A model generated the notes under the pieces. The model saw nothing but the letters and a program-made list of their open reading frames with translations, did no database searches and had not been told where the DNA came from. Below, in pieces: positions 52,647 through 62,654 of a stretch of DNA of 64,000 bases. Numbering within the stretch: the first letter of the stretch is position 1; every line of letters starts with the position of its first letter. Source of the DNA: Terana coerulea (Eukaryota > Basidiomycota > Agaricomycetes > Polyporales > Phanerochaetaceae); NCBI GenBank assembly GCA_024811115.1, contig JAKOGH010000733.1, forward strand, positions 62,001 to 126,000, given 5' to 3'. The translations under genes and the position numbers were made by a program.

Positions 52647-53434
52647 TCATGACGACTCGTCGATTTGCTTGATGTTGGCATTTCCGCCTTGCCTCTGGCT
52701 CTCAGCAGCCTTCGTGCCCTCGGGCGCGACAGTAGCGGCCTGCTCCTGTGCTCCCGCCTCCGTGGGGTGCACGCCAGGGGCCCGATCGCTGGTAGTAGAT
52801 GTCGGCGCACCGCTCCCACCAGCGACGTCGTCGCGGCCATCATTGTTCTGGTTGCCCTGAGGATGACTGCCACTCTCCTGTGGTGGCTGCGCAGGCGCAG
52901 GCGTCCCCTCATCTTTCTTGTCGGCTGCAGCGTTGTTGAACTGATCGTTTTTCTGTGCACGAGTGACTCGTTAACGCATGAAGCAAGACAAAGATTCACT
53001 GGCACATACCTCGTCCTCTTCCTTCTGCTTCTTCTTCAGCTCACCGGTGCGCATCTCCTTGCCATGCTCAACCTTATCGTGGTTACGCGTGAGCTTGCCG
53101 ACGATCTCCTCCTTCAGGCCAGTCATCTTGTCACCACCCGACTACCAAAAGGACTTAAGCATATTGTCGGTGCTGCAGCGGCAACTACAGGCGTACTCAC
53201 AGCCTGCTGGTTCTTGCCGTATTCGGGCCCAAGGCCTACAGCACCGGCGTGCAACTGTGGAGGGTATCCCTCCGCGTCGAGATCGCTTACGGATTTCTGG
53301 TTCTCGCCCTGTGGCTGGTTCTGGTCAGCGCCGCCGTTTGGTGGCTGGGCATTGTTCACGGGCTCCGAGGTCGCGTTCTGAGCCTCGGGCTGGCGTCCGT
53401 CGAGGGACTTGGTGCTGGCGGCGGGGGTGGACAT
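52647..53434 (-). CDS. Disordered hydrophilic protein with a CsbD-like lysine-rich segment
   Basis: About 225 residues in three exons with an intact frame. The first part is Asn/Gln/Pro-rich, starting MSTPAASTKSLDGRQPEAQN. The middle, GDKMTGLKEEIVGKLTRNHD followed by KVEHGKEMRTGELKKKQKEE, is a charged amphipathic segment that recalls CsbD-like and stress-hydrophilin proteins. The last part is rich in Asn, Gly, Gln and Glu and ends NANIKQIDESS. No signal peptide or membrane span. I infer a stress-associated, hydrophilin-like protein; the resemblance to CsbD is by eye only. Confidence 0.75.
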
Positions 53435-54261
53435 GTCTGTTAGGTGTATTGGATGTGGAGGAGAGTGCTAGATATTCGTCTGGAGGCAATGAGTTCGATA
53501 GGCCCTCTCGAAATGAGGCACGTCTTATATCGGTGAGGGAGTACCATTATTTTTGGCGAACGCCGGACATGACGACGCGCGGGAGCTCCACTACGCCTGA
53601 CGTCACATGCCATACATGCCGCAGGACCTTCCGTTTTCGGCCACTACCATCTGGCTACATCATCCCGTGATCCGTCTCGGCATGTGGCTTGGTCTCCGAG
53701 TGTCTCCTCCTTGTCTCCTCCGCCATTTCTGCGTTTTGCTTCGATACAGGTACATACCCGACGTAGCCTCATGGTCGACATTACGAACGGTGCTCACGTA
53801 TGTTTCCATGCCCATAGAACTTTGTATTGGCTGCAAAAACGTCAGCAACAACAGATGTCGTGTCACGGCGCATCTAGGTCGTAACAGACGGTGATGCATC
53901 TGAGCGTTTTGTGCAGATGCAATCCGTCTTGCGAGGCAGTGCAGCAAGTACAATTTGCAAGATACGTGCAAGCGCCTGCGTGCATCGCAGGTATCACACT
54001 GCGCGCGTAATGGTACTCAGCAAGTATAACTCTACAACATGATTTTGCCGGACGAATATGTAGCACCGGCCATCCACCTCTGCGATGTTGGTAACTAGCT
54101 TCGTTTCGTCAAGTTTCGGCTGTACAGAGTACATTTATATACGGTGCAACTACTGCCCGAACAATGTTGGGCCCTTCCATTCTTTATAGTCTAAGTCTTG
54201 TCTTGGCTTGCATCCTCTCGTCTGCTCTCCCCTTGTTGGGTTTCCTTCAACGTGGCTAGTC
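53435..54261. other. Intergenic upstream of the MARVEL array
   Basis: Promoter regions of the divergent genes at 53,434 and 54,262. Only short frames; nothing recognisable. Confidence 0.5.
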
Positions 54262-55053
54262 ATGCTGGGTATACCTCGGGCACGTCTGGTGGTTTTCGGT
54301 ATGTTGCTGTCGGCTTCTCACGTACTCAACATGAACGAACTGACTCATGTGCTTAATAGGCACTGTTTGTCTTCTTGCCCTAATCGTGCTGTCAGTGAAT
54401 GCGTACGGCGAGCGCATCACCATGCGCACCCATCTCAGACAAATCGTCACCGTGGACCAGTCGACATTGACTAATCTGGTCATCGCATGGCCTAGAAGTA
54501 GTGTCGACTCTGTTGTCGCCTTCAATATGGGCGCCGCTGCCGTAACGATAGTCACTGTCATGATGATGTATGACCCTTGTTCCTTTCAGTCCCGCGGTCT
54601 TGCTGATGGTACATCTCTGTAGGATGGTTCGTGGGTCGCGGATCATTGTGGAAGTAATCTGGCTTGGTAGGTTTCTTCCTTTAATTATGCTCACACTGTC
54701 ACTTACCATCAACGGTCTAGGCTTTCTGCTGCTGCTTTGGCTTGGATCCGCGGGCTTGACCACAAGACAATTCATGTACTTCAGCAAGCTTTCCTCGAAA
54801 CACTCCAATATCCAGAATCTTAATACGGTCTGCGCCACTAGGGCAGCAAGCACGGCGTTCGGCTGGTTGATCTGGGTCTTGTGTGAGTGGATCCTTCTCA
54901 TCTTGGTTTTTACTGTTCATATATTGTATCCCTAAACATCAAGGCGGCACATACTGGGCTGTACTTGTTGCCTCAGCCAAGCGCTTCGCTGTACACGGAA
55001 AGCCGATTTGGAAAACCACCGTCCGCGAGGCGTTTCAAGGTTCACGCTACTAG
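54262..55053 (+). CDS. MARVEL-type four-span protein A
   Basis: First gene of a four-member tandem array. It reads as five exons, about 200 residues, starting MLGIPRARLVVFG. Helix 1 is TVCLLALIVLSVNA and an outer loop contains IAWPRSSVDSVV. Helix 2 is FNMGAAAVTIVTVMMM and helix 3 is IIVEVIWLGFLLLLWLG. A loop follows with one cysteine (NTVCATRA). Helix 4 includes STAFGWLIWVL, then TYWAVLVASAKRF; the short cytoplasmic end is IWKTTVREAFQGSRY. Intron positions and the xWK..V..AF tail match the next two genes. The family is widespread in Agaricomycetes; a role in membrane organisation is inferred from the MARVEL fold, with no known substrate. Confidence 0.8.
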
Positions 55054-55741
55054 TCAATGGACCGGTGCAACAGTATATATATGTGCCGCGACATGTAGAC
55101 GGTGACCTCGCTATCTCATGTACTGCTGCACCCTTGCCGTATAGCAACCGAGCAGCCGTGCGTGCGACATGTTTACCTTTGTCGCTTATGTTTATCATAG
55201 AACTCTACGGCAGCAACAGCGTAACTGTACAACACCACAGCTTATCTACGTCAAGACCGATGGCTCTGTTGTAGCGTTGTTTGTACCGTACAAACTTATG
55301 CCTTTGAGGTAACTTAGACGGTCTCGCCCGGAGACCCGCCGCTTCTGGCCCATCATCCCAACCTTATAAGGCAATAACGGGACAAACAACGTGAAATATC
55401 GCCCGACTTTTCCGCAAGACACTGTATATCCGGTGGTTGTGTGGCCAACTATGCTCAATGTTGCTGTTCAAGCTCAAGGTTCAGCGCTCAGCGTTCATAT
55501 CTGTGGATACGCCAACAGTGTAGCTGGGCAACACATCTTGCATGAACGCGACCCATATTGCGCACTCACAAATGCACACAGCTATGCCCAATTATCCTTT
55601 TGACACTATACCTAACTCCCTGAAGCATTATAAGACAAAGGAAAGGATCGCTCTTCGGGTGTACCAGCGCCGTTCTATTTGCCCCGTCTTCTCTGTAGGA
55701 CCTCTCTTCATTTTTTTTCAGACCACCATTTTTTGCCCGCC
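55054..55741. other. Intergenic between MARVEL genes A and B
   Basis: 3' flank of A and promoter of B. No gene or repeat recognised. Confidence 0.5.
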
Positions 55742-56505
55742 ATGCAGGGCATGGTTCGGCCCCGATTGATCATCTTTGGTGCGTTGATTCCAGCTCGCTG
55801 TGTGCACGTACTCATTCCCATCACGTGCGCACCACCAGCTATCGTCTTTTGTGCCGCCATCGTACTCGGTGTCAATGCACGCAGTGCTTGGATCACCACG
55901 CATGCCCAACTGGCGGTCCTTGAGCTGGATGGTCGCGGTATCAGTGTCCCAATTCAATGGCCTCAAAGCAGCGTCGACTCTGGGATGGTCTTCAATTTGG
56001 CGGTCGCCGTCATGACTATCGTCACTGTTACAGTAATGTAATGCATTCTGCTACAACCATATCAAAAACGAAACTCACTTGAAATTGAGGGCTGTTTGGT
56101 CGCAAATCATTGTGGAAGTCGTCTGGCTAGGTGAGTGTACTATAGTAGTCACATTGATTCTCACTTACCACAAACTCGGATGACGCAGGTATCATCACGT
56201 TGCTCTGGCTCATATCGGCGGGCGTGACGTTGAGAGATCACGTCTCCTTCAAAGACGTATGCGCAGACCATTCCCTCAGCCCCGATCTCAATACCGTTTG
56301 CTCTGAGAGAACCGCAAGCATGGTCCTTAGCTGGATCACGTGGCTTCTGCGTAGGTTTACGATATGTTTCTCCTTTCTACGCTCATACATATTTCATTTT
56401 GAAGTGCTCGTTTACTGGGCTGTTCTCTTCTTTACGGCCAGACGCCTTGCCTCACAGGGTCGGCCTGTTTGGAAGAGTGGTGTCGATTCGGCATTCAAAG
56501 CATAG
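55742..56505 (+). CDS. MARVEL-type four-span protein B
   Basis: Second gene of the array and the closest relative of A. It starts MQGMVRPRLIIFG; helix 1 is AAIVLGVNARS, the loop contains IQWPQSSVDSGM, and helix 2 is FNLAVAVMTIVTVTVM. Helix 3 is QIIVEVVWLGIITLLWLIS, the following loop has two cysteines (DVCADH, NTVCSER), helix 4 includes SMVLSWITWLL and VYWAVLFFTARRLA, and the tail is VWKSGVDSAFKA. About 190 residues, five exons, intact frame. An ATG nine bases downstream is an alternative start; the first is chosen because it gives the same length as A. Confidence 0.8.
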
Positions 56506-57853
56506 GCATCATCTACATTGCAGTTGCTTGCGCGGTCGAATATGTAGGTGTTAGCCACCTCTGGATAGGAAGGCTTAGGCTTTGCTCGGTAGGAGGTTGC
56601 ATGAACTTGTGTCATCTATTTGGTTGGGAAGGAAAGGCTGCTAGGTCAGGTGCAGATATTAGAATAGCATTTTTTTGGGGGGGACTAGCATTTTCTATGC
56701 CTTTGTAAAACATTTAACTAAGTTATTGCTGCGATAAGGAATGAACACTATTTTGTATGTGATTCTGCCCCCTCCCCCAGCAATCCTCCTCAATTCAGCG
56801 CTTATCGGCGCCCTCGGCCCGGATCCTGCTGCTTCTCCGAAACCTCCAGCCAAGTCCGCCGTGCCAGTGACTGCTCGCAGTGTTATCCGGTCATGTGGAA
56901 ATCCATAAAAGTCACAGTTGTAAACTTGTGAACTTCTACGTGGAAGTCCATGACCGTTCTAGGACCGTGACCTTGGGAGGTCGGAGATGACCATGGGCCA
57001 GCCAATCAGGAACGAGCGGCAGCATAACTTACCGCTTTTGGACGAGGTGACCTCACAACCATCGCCGATCAAAATTGATGCTGGTTGGTGATGGCGGCAT
57101 TCCAAAACAGGATCCCGACGCCCGACGATGGCTCAGTAGCCTATTATGGGCATAGGCGGGAGTTCAGCTGGTAGGCGCCTGTGCACTTGCTAAAATTGGA
57201 AAGGTCATTCCTGCGCACCCAAGTTTACGGTCATCACCGGTCAGTGACCAAGGCAAAGGAAGTTTACGTGACTTTAGGTGGAATTCCAGTGGCCGGCATA
57301 ACACTGACTGCTCGTGCCTTGAGTGGCCCACTTGACCAAAAACCACAAACATCTCAGCCACTCAAGCAACACAGCCCTTAGGTCGTTGACATCGACGGTT
57401 CGCTCACGTAGAGGTGCGTGCTTTCATGGAATGTCATGGACGGTGAGACAAATATTGACCATGTTGTAAAGACAGATGGTTCAACGTTGTCGAGTGAGGC
57501 CGCTGGTCCGTCCTAGCGTGCAAGATGAATGTCATGGACCCAATGCGAGTCGAGGGGGTTCAATTACTGCCAAAGGGACCCGCAATATTCGAACGACCTC
57601 GCTGGAGCGCTTGTACAGCACACACCGAGCTCAGGCACCATCTGCCACTATTATCTCCGCATACGCCCTGTCATAAATCAGAAGGACAGCCTGATCACCG
57701 GGCTGCTCTCGTACCTGACTTGGGCTCAATGGATAGCGTCGAGTTCGACATACGCCCTGGATGGATGCTATGCGTCCGTCGTATATATGAAGTCGAAGGG
57801 GGTATGGTGGGCTTGCCTTACATCCCTCCCTGCTCTCAACATCCAGAGGAAAT
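56506..57853. other. 1.35-kb gap inside the MARVEL array
   Basis: No gene recognised. It carries the dense TGACC/GGTCA cluster listed separately and a poly-T/poly-G run at 56,671-56,683. Confidence 0.5.
56889..57460. repeat. Cluster of eleven TGACC/GGTCA motifs
   Basis: The pentamer TGACC, in either orientation, occurs at 56889, 56951, 56968, 56988, 57048, 57203, 57229, 57239, 57245, 57333 and 57456. About one occurrence would be expected in 570 bases of random sequence. The pair at 57,239-57,249 forms a palindrome GGTCA-G-TGACC. The stretch has no convincing ORF. It may be a multi-site binding region for a transcription factor acting on gene B or C, or the remains of a repeat. Confidence 0.4.
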
Positions 57854-58780
57854 ATGACCAACGTCATAGCTCAACGCTTCCCACTTATACGGCGAATAGC
57901 TCTATGTAAGCCGCTTATTACTTTAGCTATAAGCGCATATACCCATCTGATGTCCCTCGATCCATAGGTGTCCTATCCTTATTCTCGGTGATTGTTCTGG
58001 CCGTGAATGGACACTACTCGTGGACGACCATGAATACGCTACTGAGTGTGGATGGGATACCTGCTTGGCCCCAAAGCGCCCCAGACGCATTCTCTGCGCT
58101 CAACATTGCAGTGGCTGCCATGACGTTCATCACCATTAAAGTCATGTAAGAACCCTTACCTTGTTAGCTCCCATAATCTACTCATGGGACCTTGAAACTA
58201 GCCTGATAGTGGGGCGCTTTAGACGTGGTGCTTTCACGTCGCTTATCGTCTTCGAGTTGTCCTGGCTAGGTACGCATCACCCCTGGTCAATGGTATTTTA
58301 TCCCTGATCCCCAATGATGCAGGCTTCCTCGACATACTGTGGCTAGCCGCATCTGCATACACCAGTGCGATATTTCCGCCTGTAGACGATTTGTGCTCCT
58401 TAAACCCGAATGTCGAGAACCTCAACGCCACCTGCGGCGACATCCGCGCTAGCATGGCGTTCAGCTGGCTTAACTGGATCTTTCGTAGGTGTCTCGTTCT
58501 CACAACAAACCATGTAGCCTTACAGGACCAATTGTCTGTCGCAGTTACGACTTACTTGACCACCCTTCTCACACTCAGCGTCCTCTCCGCCAACGCCGGT
58601 AGGCCGGTTTGGAAGGATACTGTGAAGACCGCCGAATTCCTCCCCGGATCAGGGTATGCCGTACCGCCTGTGCAGCAGCAGGTTCAGCCAATGGGCCATT
58701 TCCCCATGCACTCGGTCGGGACTCCTTACGATCCAACGAAAGCATCTGTCTATGCGTACAACGGAGGTCCTGAGGTTTAA
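57854..58780 (+). CDS. MARVEL-type four-span protein C
   Basis: Third gene of the array. It starts MTNVIAQRFPLIRRIAL; helix 1 is VLSLFSVIVLAVNG. The loop contains GIPAWPQSAPDAF, helix 2 is NIAVAAMTFITIKV, and FRRGAFTSLIVFELSWLG leads helix 3. The outer loop with DLCSLN and NATCGD carries a cysteine pair, and helix 4 includes AFSWLNWIF and a second half VTTYLTTLLTLSVL. The tail is longer than in A and B (VWKDTVKTAEFLPGSGYAVP, then Pro/Gln/Tyr-rich, ending YNGGPEV). About 240 residues, five exons. It is the most family-typical member. Confidence 0.83.
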
Positions 58781-59414
58781 AGGGAAAGCGCTACGTCCAA
58801 ATGCGGGCATATGTTTTGATACGACGAATGGAGATTGTTTTGTGTGGGATATCAGCGCTGCGGTCTCCGTGCTCTTCTGTTCGCTGCGTTCCGACGTGTT
58901 TCTGGCTGGGGCACAGCTTCTTGCAGGTCAGTATGAAAACATACCAGGTGAATACGGTAGTTGCACATCAAGGAGATCGCGGTGCTCACTACCAATTCCC
59001 CCAACAGCAGGGCCCGGTACGTGGTTTCACGTCCTTATAGCTACATTACATGAGAAGGCACGGCGGGGCCGCCTACTACTTCAGCACCTGTTGACGGTTG
59101 CTAGCTGGCCCGTAAATGGCACATTTCCCGGCCGGGTTTAGTCTTGTGAGGCGCGCTCCGCATCGTTGACCCATAATTGCTTTTCTCAGGCCGTCCCGCC
59201 AATGCCGGACGTCACACTCGCTGATATCGAACAGTCAAATACTCAGCTTCATCGCATCCGCGCCATGCCCTAGAAACTTACGCCAGCGCCCGACGTCAAA
59301 AATCCTCGATATGAAGCGAACGAGCCCTGCGGACGTCGGCGTTTCCCCAGCCCTTTCCCTTTTTCCCGCCCAACCGCTGCGTGGCCTGCAATTGTAGAGT
59401 GTGTTCGTTCGTCA
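58781..59414. other. Intergenic between MARVEL genes C and D
   Basis: Short frames only; no recognisable element. Confidence 0.5.
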
Positions 59415-60401
59415 TGGCGAGAATGAGCTTGTTGCAGGTCGGCAGACTCGTCGCTCTTTGTGAGTATTGATCCGGCTGTTCGTGACAAAGGCGGCTGAAT
59501 TTAAGCTTATTTTACAGTACTTGTCACTTTCTTTTCTTCGACTGTCCTGGCAACCAACGCGCACCTTCTTGCCATACATGCCCTGAGCTTACAGCAGGCC
59601 GTGCTGCACGTCGTAGCGGCTGCGTTGACTTTGGCGACGGTGCCTGCTATGTAAGCCACCATTTTCTGTTTTCGCTGCAGATGCTGAGCCTGACCTTTAT
59701 TAGGGTCGTTGTTGACATTGTCAAACGCAGTCCAGCTTTCACTTCATTGGTTGTAGTCCAAGTGATATGGTTTGGTGAGTGCCTCTACCAGCTACGAGTG
59801 ACAGATCCTGATTTTATCTATTCGCTCAGGAGCTCTGTCCATCCTGTGGTTAGTGGGGGCACTGGTAGACCCTCCATGCGCTTCCGAGAATTGCGGCGAT
59901 ACAATCCATCGACTACAGAATTCTCGTGCATTCTCACTCCTGTCGTTCCTTACGTGTGAGTCCTTATCCGATTCACCGTCGAGGTCAATCTCACAAATAA
60001 AACCCAGTGGTTGCCTACATCATCGTTCTCGTGTACAAGGCGGTGATAATCCGGCGAGCGTCGCCTCCCCATCGGCCTCAGGCGGTGTGGATGCAAAGCG
60101 CGCAGGACCTCTTCACTCATCTTACTCAAGATCATCCACGGTGAACACCCCCACAAGGACAGGCTTCGGCTTCGTAGTGGAGGCCGACGACGATCCGTTC
60201 AACAAGGAGCCTATGAGTGCACGGTCTCCTTCCGTGCTGCTCCCGAACTTGAAAAGCTCAAGGAGCCCCAGTCCGCGGCCGCCGACGATCCTGCTCACCG
60301 TCGGCTCAAGTGTGTCGTCATCGCCGATCCTCTTGCCATATCTCTCCAGTCCGAGTCCGATACAGCCTCTGACTGCTGTCGTACACCGTGATACCCTCTG
60401 A
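59415..60401 (+). CDS. MARVEL-type four-span protein D (divergent, long tail)
   Basis: Fourth and most diverged array member. It starts MARMSLLQVGRLVALLLVTF; helix 1 continues FFSSTVLATNAHL, helix 2 is LHVVAAALTLATVPAM, and VKRSPAFTSLVVVQVIWFG leads helix 3 (ALSILWLVGAL). The loop has a CASENC cysteine pair, and helix 4 is VAYIIVLVYKAVI. The WPQS-type loop of A-C is missing. The cytoplasmic part has AVWMQSAQDLF, matching the xWK..V tail of the others, and then meets a TGA at 60,142-60,144. A one-base change near 60,105 would instead open a Ser/Pro-rich tail of about 95 residues to 60,401 with good coding character. I give the longer form because such one-base errors are frequent in this window; the short form remains possible. 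Confidence 0.6.
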
Positions 60402-60701
60402 AATGTGATGTATGTAGTAGGATAATTTGAGCTATATAATCTTGTGCCAATAATCAAAATAAGCCGTAAGAGGCACCTCTACAATGGGGGCTTCGACCGT
60501 GAAACTGATCGGGATTCATACGCTATGTTCCTGGTCATGATGATTAGATTGCTCAGCCTCTACCCGGGCCAATCTGGGCTTCCATACAAGGATCTGCCCC
60601 CACAAATAGGATTAAAGTAATGTACAGTCTACAAGAAATGTCCGTTGTCTTGCGTGTAGAGTATCACAGTCCGTTCGTTGTTCCTGGGAGATATATAACA
60701 T

Positions 60702-61409
60702 CTAGAGTCTTGGGGTGGTAGCGCGCTCGGGTGCGTACTTGGCCTGATGATGAGATGTTCGTGAGCATGATCCAACAGAAGACAGCGAACTACGCACCAT
60801 CTCGTTCTCCTTCTTCTGATAACCACACTTTTCATAAAACGCTATGGGACGAGTGAGTAGGGGAGCATGGTGACGGAGGTGCGACTGCACTCACGGATGT
60901 TCTTGTCGCTACAGTTCAAGATGGTCTTGTAGCATCCGCTGTTCTCACTGAGACGCGTCAACGCCTGGATAATCCGCAGCCCCAGCTTCTTCCCCTGCTG
61001 CTTCTCGTCCACGGCGATATCTTCAATGTGCCCGACGCTCCCGAGGCCGCGGAGGAATTTGCGCTCGATGAACACGGTGCCGACTGCGACGACGCGGTCC
61101 GACGCCTTGTCTAGGATGACGATGCCGTAGTACGTGTTCTGCGCGTTCTTCCATGCGTTGAACTGCGCGACCCAAGCGTCCTCGCCGGGGTCCGTGACGA
61201 CGGTCAGGACAGAGAGCACGGAGAGGTGTCCGCGCTTGTAGTCGGTGGACGCCAATGGGCGAATCTGAATAAATTCGTGAGCTTTGTGGGCGAACATAGT
61301 ATCTGGTGGGTCTTACATGGAGATCTGGGTGAAGTTGCTCCTTGACATCTGTGGGGATGTACTCAGCAGGAAACTGGAGGTCGAGCTCGTTGTCGGGAGT
61401 GAAAGGCAT
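60702..61409 (-). CDS. GNA1: Glucosamine-6-phosphate N-acetyltransferase
   Basis: GNAT enzyme making N-acetylglucosamine-6-phosphate from acetyl-CoA, an essential step to UDP-GlcNAc for chitin and glycosylation. About 175 residues, four exons. It starts MPFTPDNELDLQFPAEYIPT. Conserved parts are IRPLASTDYKRGHLSVLSVL, FNAWKNAQNTYYGIVILD, and the acetyl-CoA-binding GHIEDIAVDEKQQGKKLGLR. ENSGCYKTILNCSDKN then leads to the characteristic end AFYEKCGYQKKENEMAKYAP and ERATTPRL. The last two introns restore the frame exactly; no defect seen. It lies tail-to-tail with MARVEL gene D. Confidence 0.96.
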
Positions 61410-62654
61410 GATATGAATGTTGGTTGTGAGGGTATCGTCCGGTTTGCGTGCAAGTGAAGGTGGTGGTAAGGTAACAAAGGGTATTAGGATCCTTGAACAG
61501 AAGCGTAAAAGTAGCAAGCAGACAAGCGTAGAGTGGTCGAGGAGTGGGAAATGTTGAGAGGAGTGCGGCGCTAGTTGTACTCTCGCGTAGAGTCGGGCGT
61601 CTACGTCATCACCGCCTCGCAAAGCTGTCCCTGTACGGATCCACCGCCCATCCGTACCGCCGCTGGTTACCGTCACCTTGCGTACAGCCAAGCAGTTGCA
61701 CGTTCGTACGAAACCCTCACAAAGCCCACCGAAGGCTGATAACCGAGGAATATATTCTCTAAACGCTCAGAGGTTCACAGCTTCGAGTACGTACCTGCTT
61801 GCGGTAGACTTCCGACTGACCAAATTCCATGATGCGCCCACACCCTCGGTTCTTTAGACCGCGCATTGCGCAAGTTCAGGGAAGCGAAAAATACTTGAGG
61901 GTTTGAAGGTTTGATTGTTCTTTCTTCACTGCGGCGACGAGATGACACATAGTGTAAGTTGTGAGCATAATTACGGGGCAAAGCCTGATATGCGCTGGCC
62001 GATAACAGTGGTGGAAGAGCTGCGTATGCTCATCCATAACATATTAGCCCACGACTTGCCAATACAGAAATCTGCTCACAAGGTCCAACGTAAGATGAAC
62101 TGTAACGGTAAGGTTTAAGTATACTCGCGGGACGGCTAGTGTGTGTCGAATGGACAGCTCTTATGGATCGTGTGAGTCTAATCGTATCGTCAGCCTGTGA
62201 CTCTAACGCTATTTAAGGTACGAACGAGCTGGACGTAACTAATCTGGTGGGTGTACATCTGTGAGGAGCAGAATCTGACTCGCAGATACGCTGTTCACGG
62301 TCCGAATATGCCTGCTTTACGTTTGCGCCTACTAGCTTAATGTAGACTCGCCATGTGAATAAACAGGGGTACCAAGCTTATTTTTCCTACTCGTGTGAAT
62401 GTTTCGATTTGTCGAAGGCGTGCAGTGTGGCTGCAGGGCGTGCAACGGTCCCATATGTATTTCGGCATGATCCGCCGAGTCTCAGAAAGGCAAGCAACGT
62501 GGTTTGATTCCAGTGGAAACACTCCTCACAACGTCTTCGAGAAGGTGGGGGACTGCAAGCGTACTATCTCTGATGGACAACGCTAAACAAGCATGGTAGG
62601 ATTCTTCGAGAGATCGAGTAGCGATGCCACACGCAAACGTTCGAGGAAAAGAGG
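61410..62654. other. 1.2-kb intergenic stretch
   Basis: GNA1 promoter at the left (a TC-rich leader on the - strand at 61,440-61,560); 3' flank of the ureohydrolase at the right. Between them only short unrelated frames; no RNA gene recognised. Confidence 0.45.

Noticed and set aside
52647..53434. Hydrophobic frames on the + strand opposite the hydrophilic protein (AAIIVLVALRMTATLLWW and others)
   Set aside because: They are the antisense of a spliced Gln/Asn/Pro-rich protein with intact exon junctions; the apparent membrane helices are an artefact.
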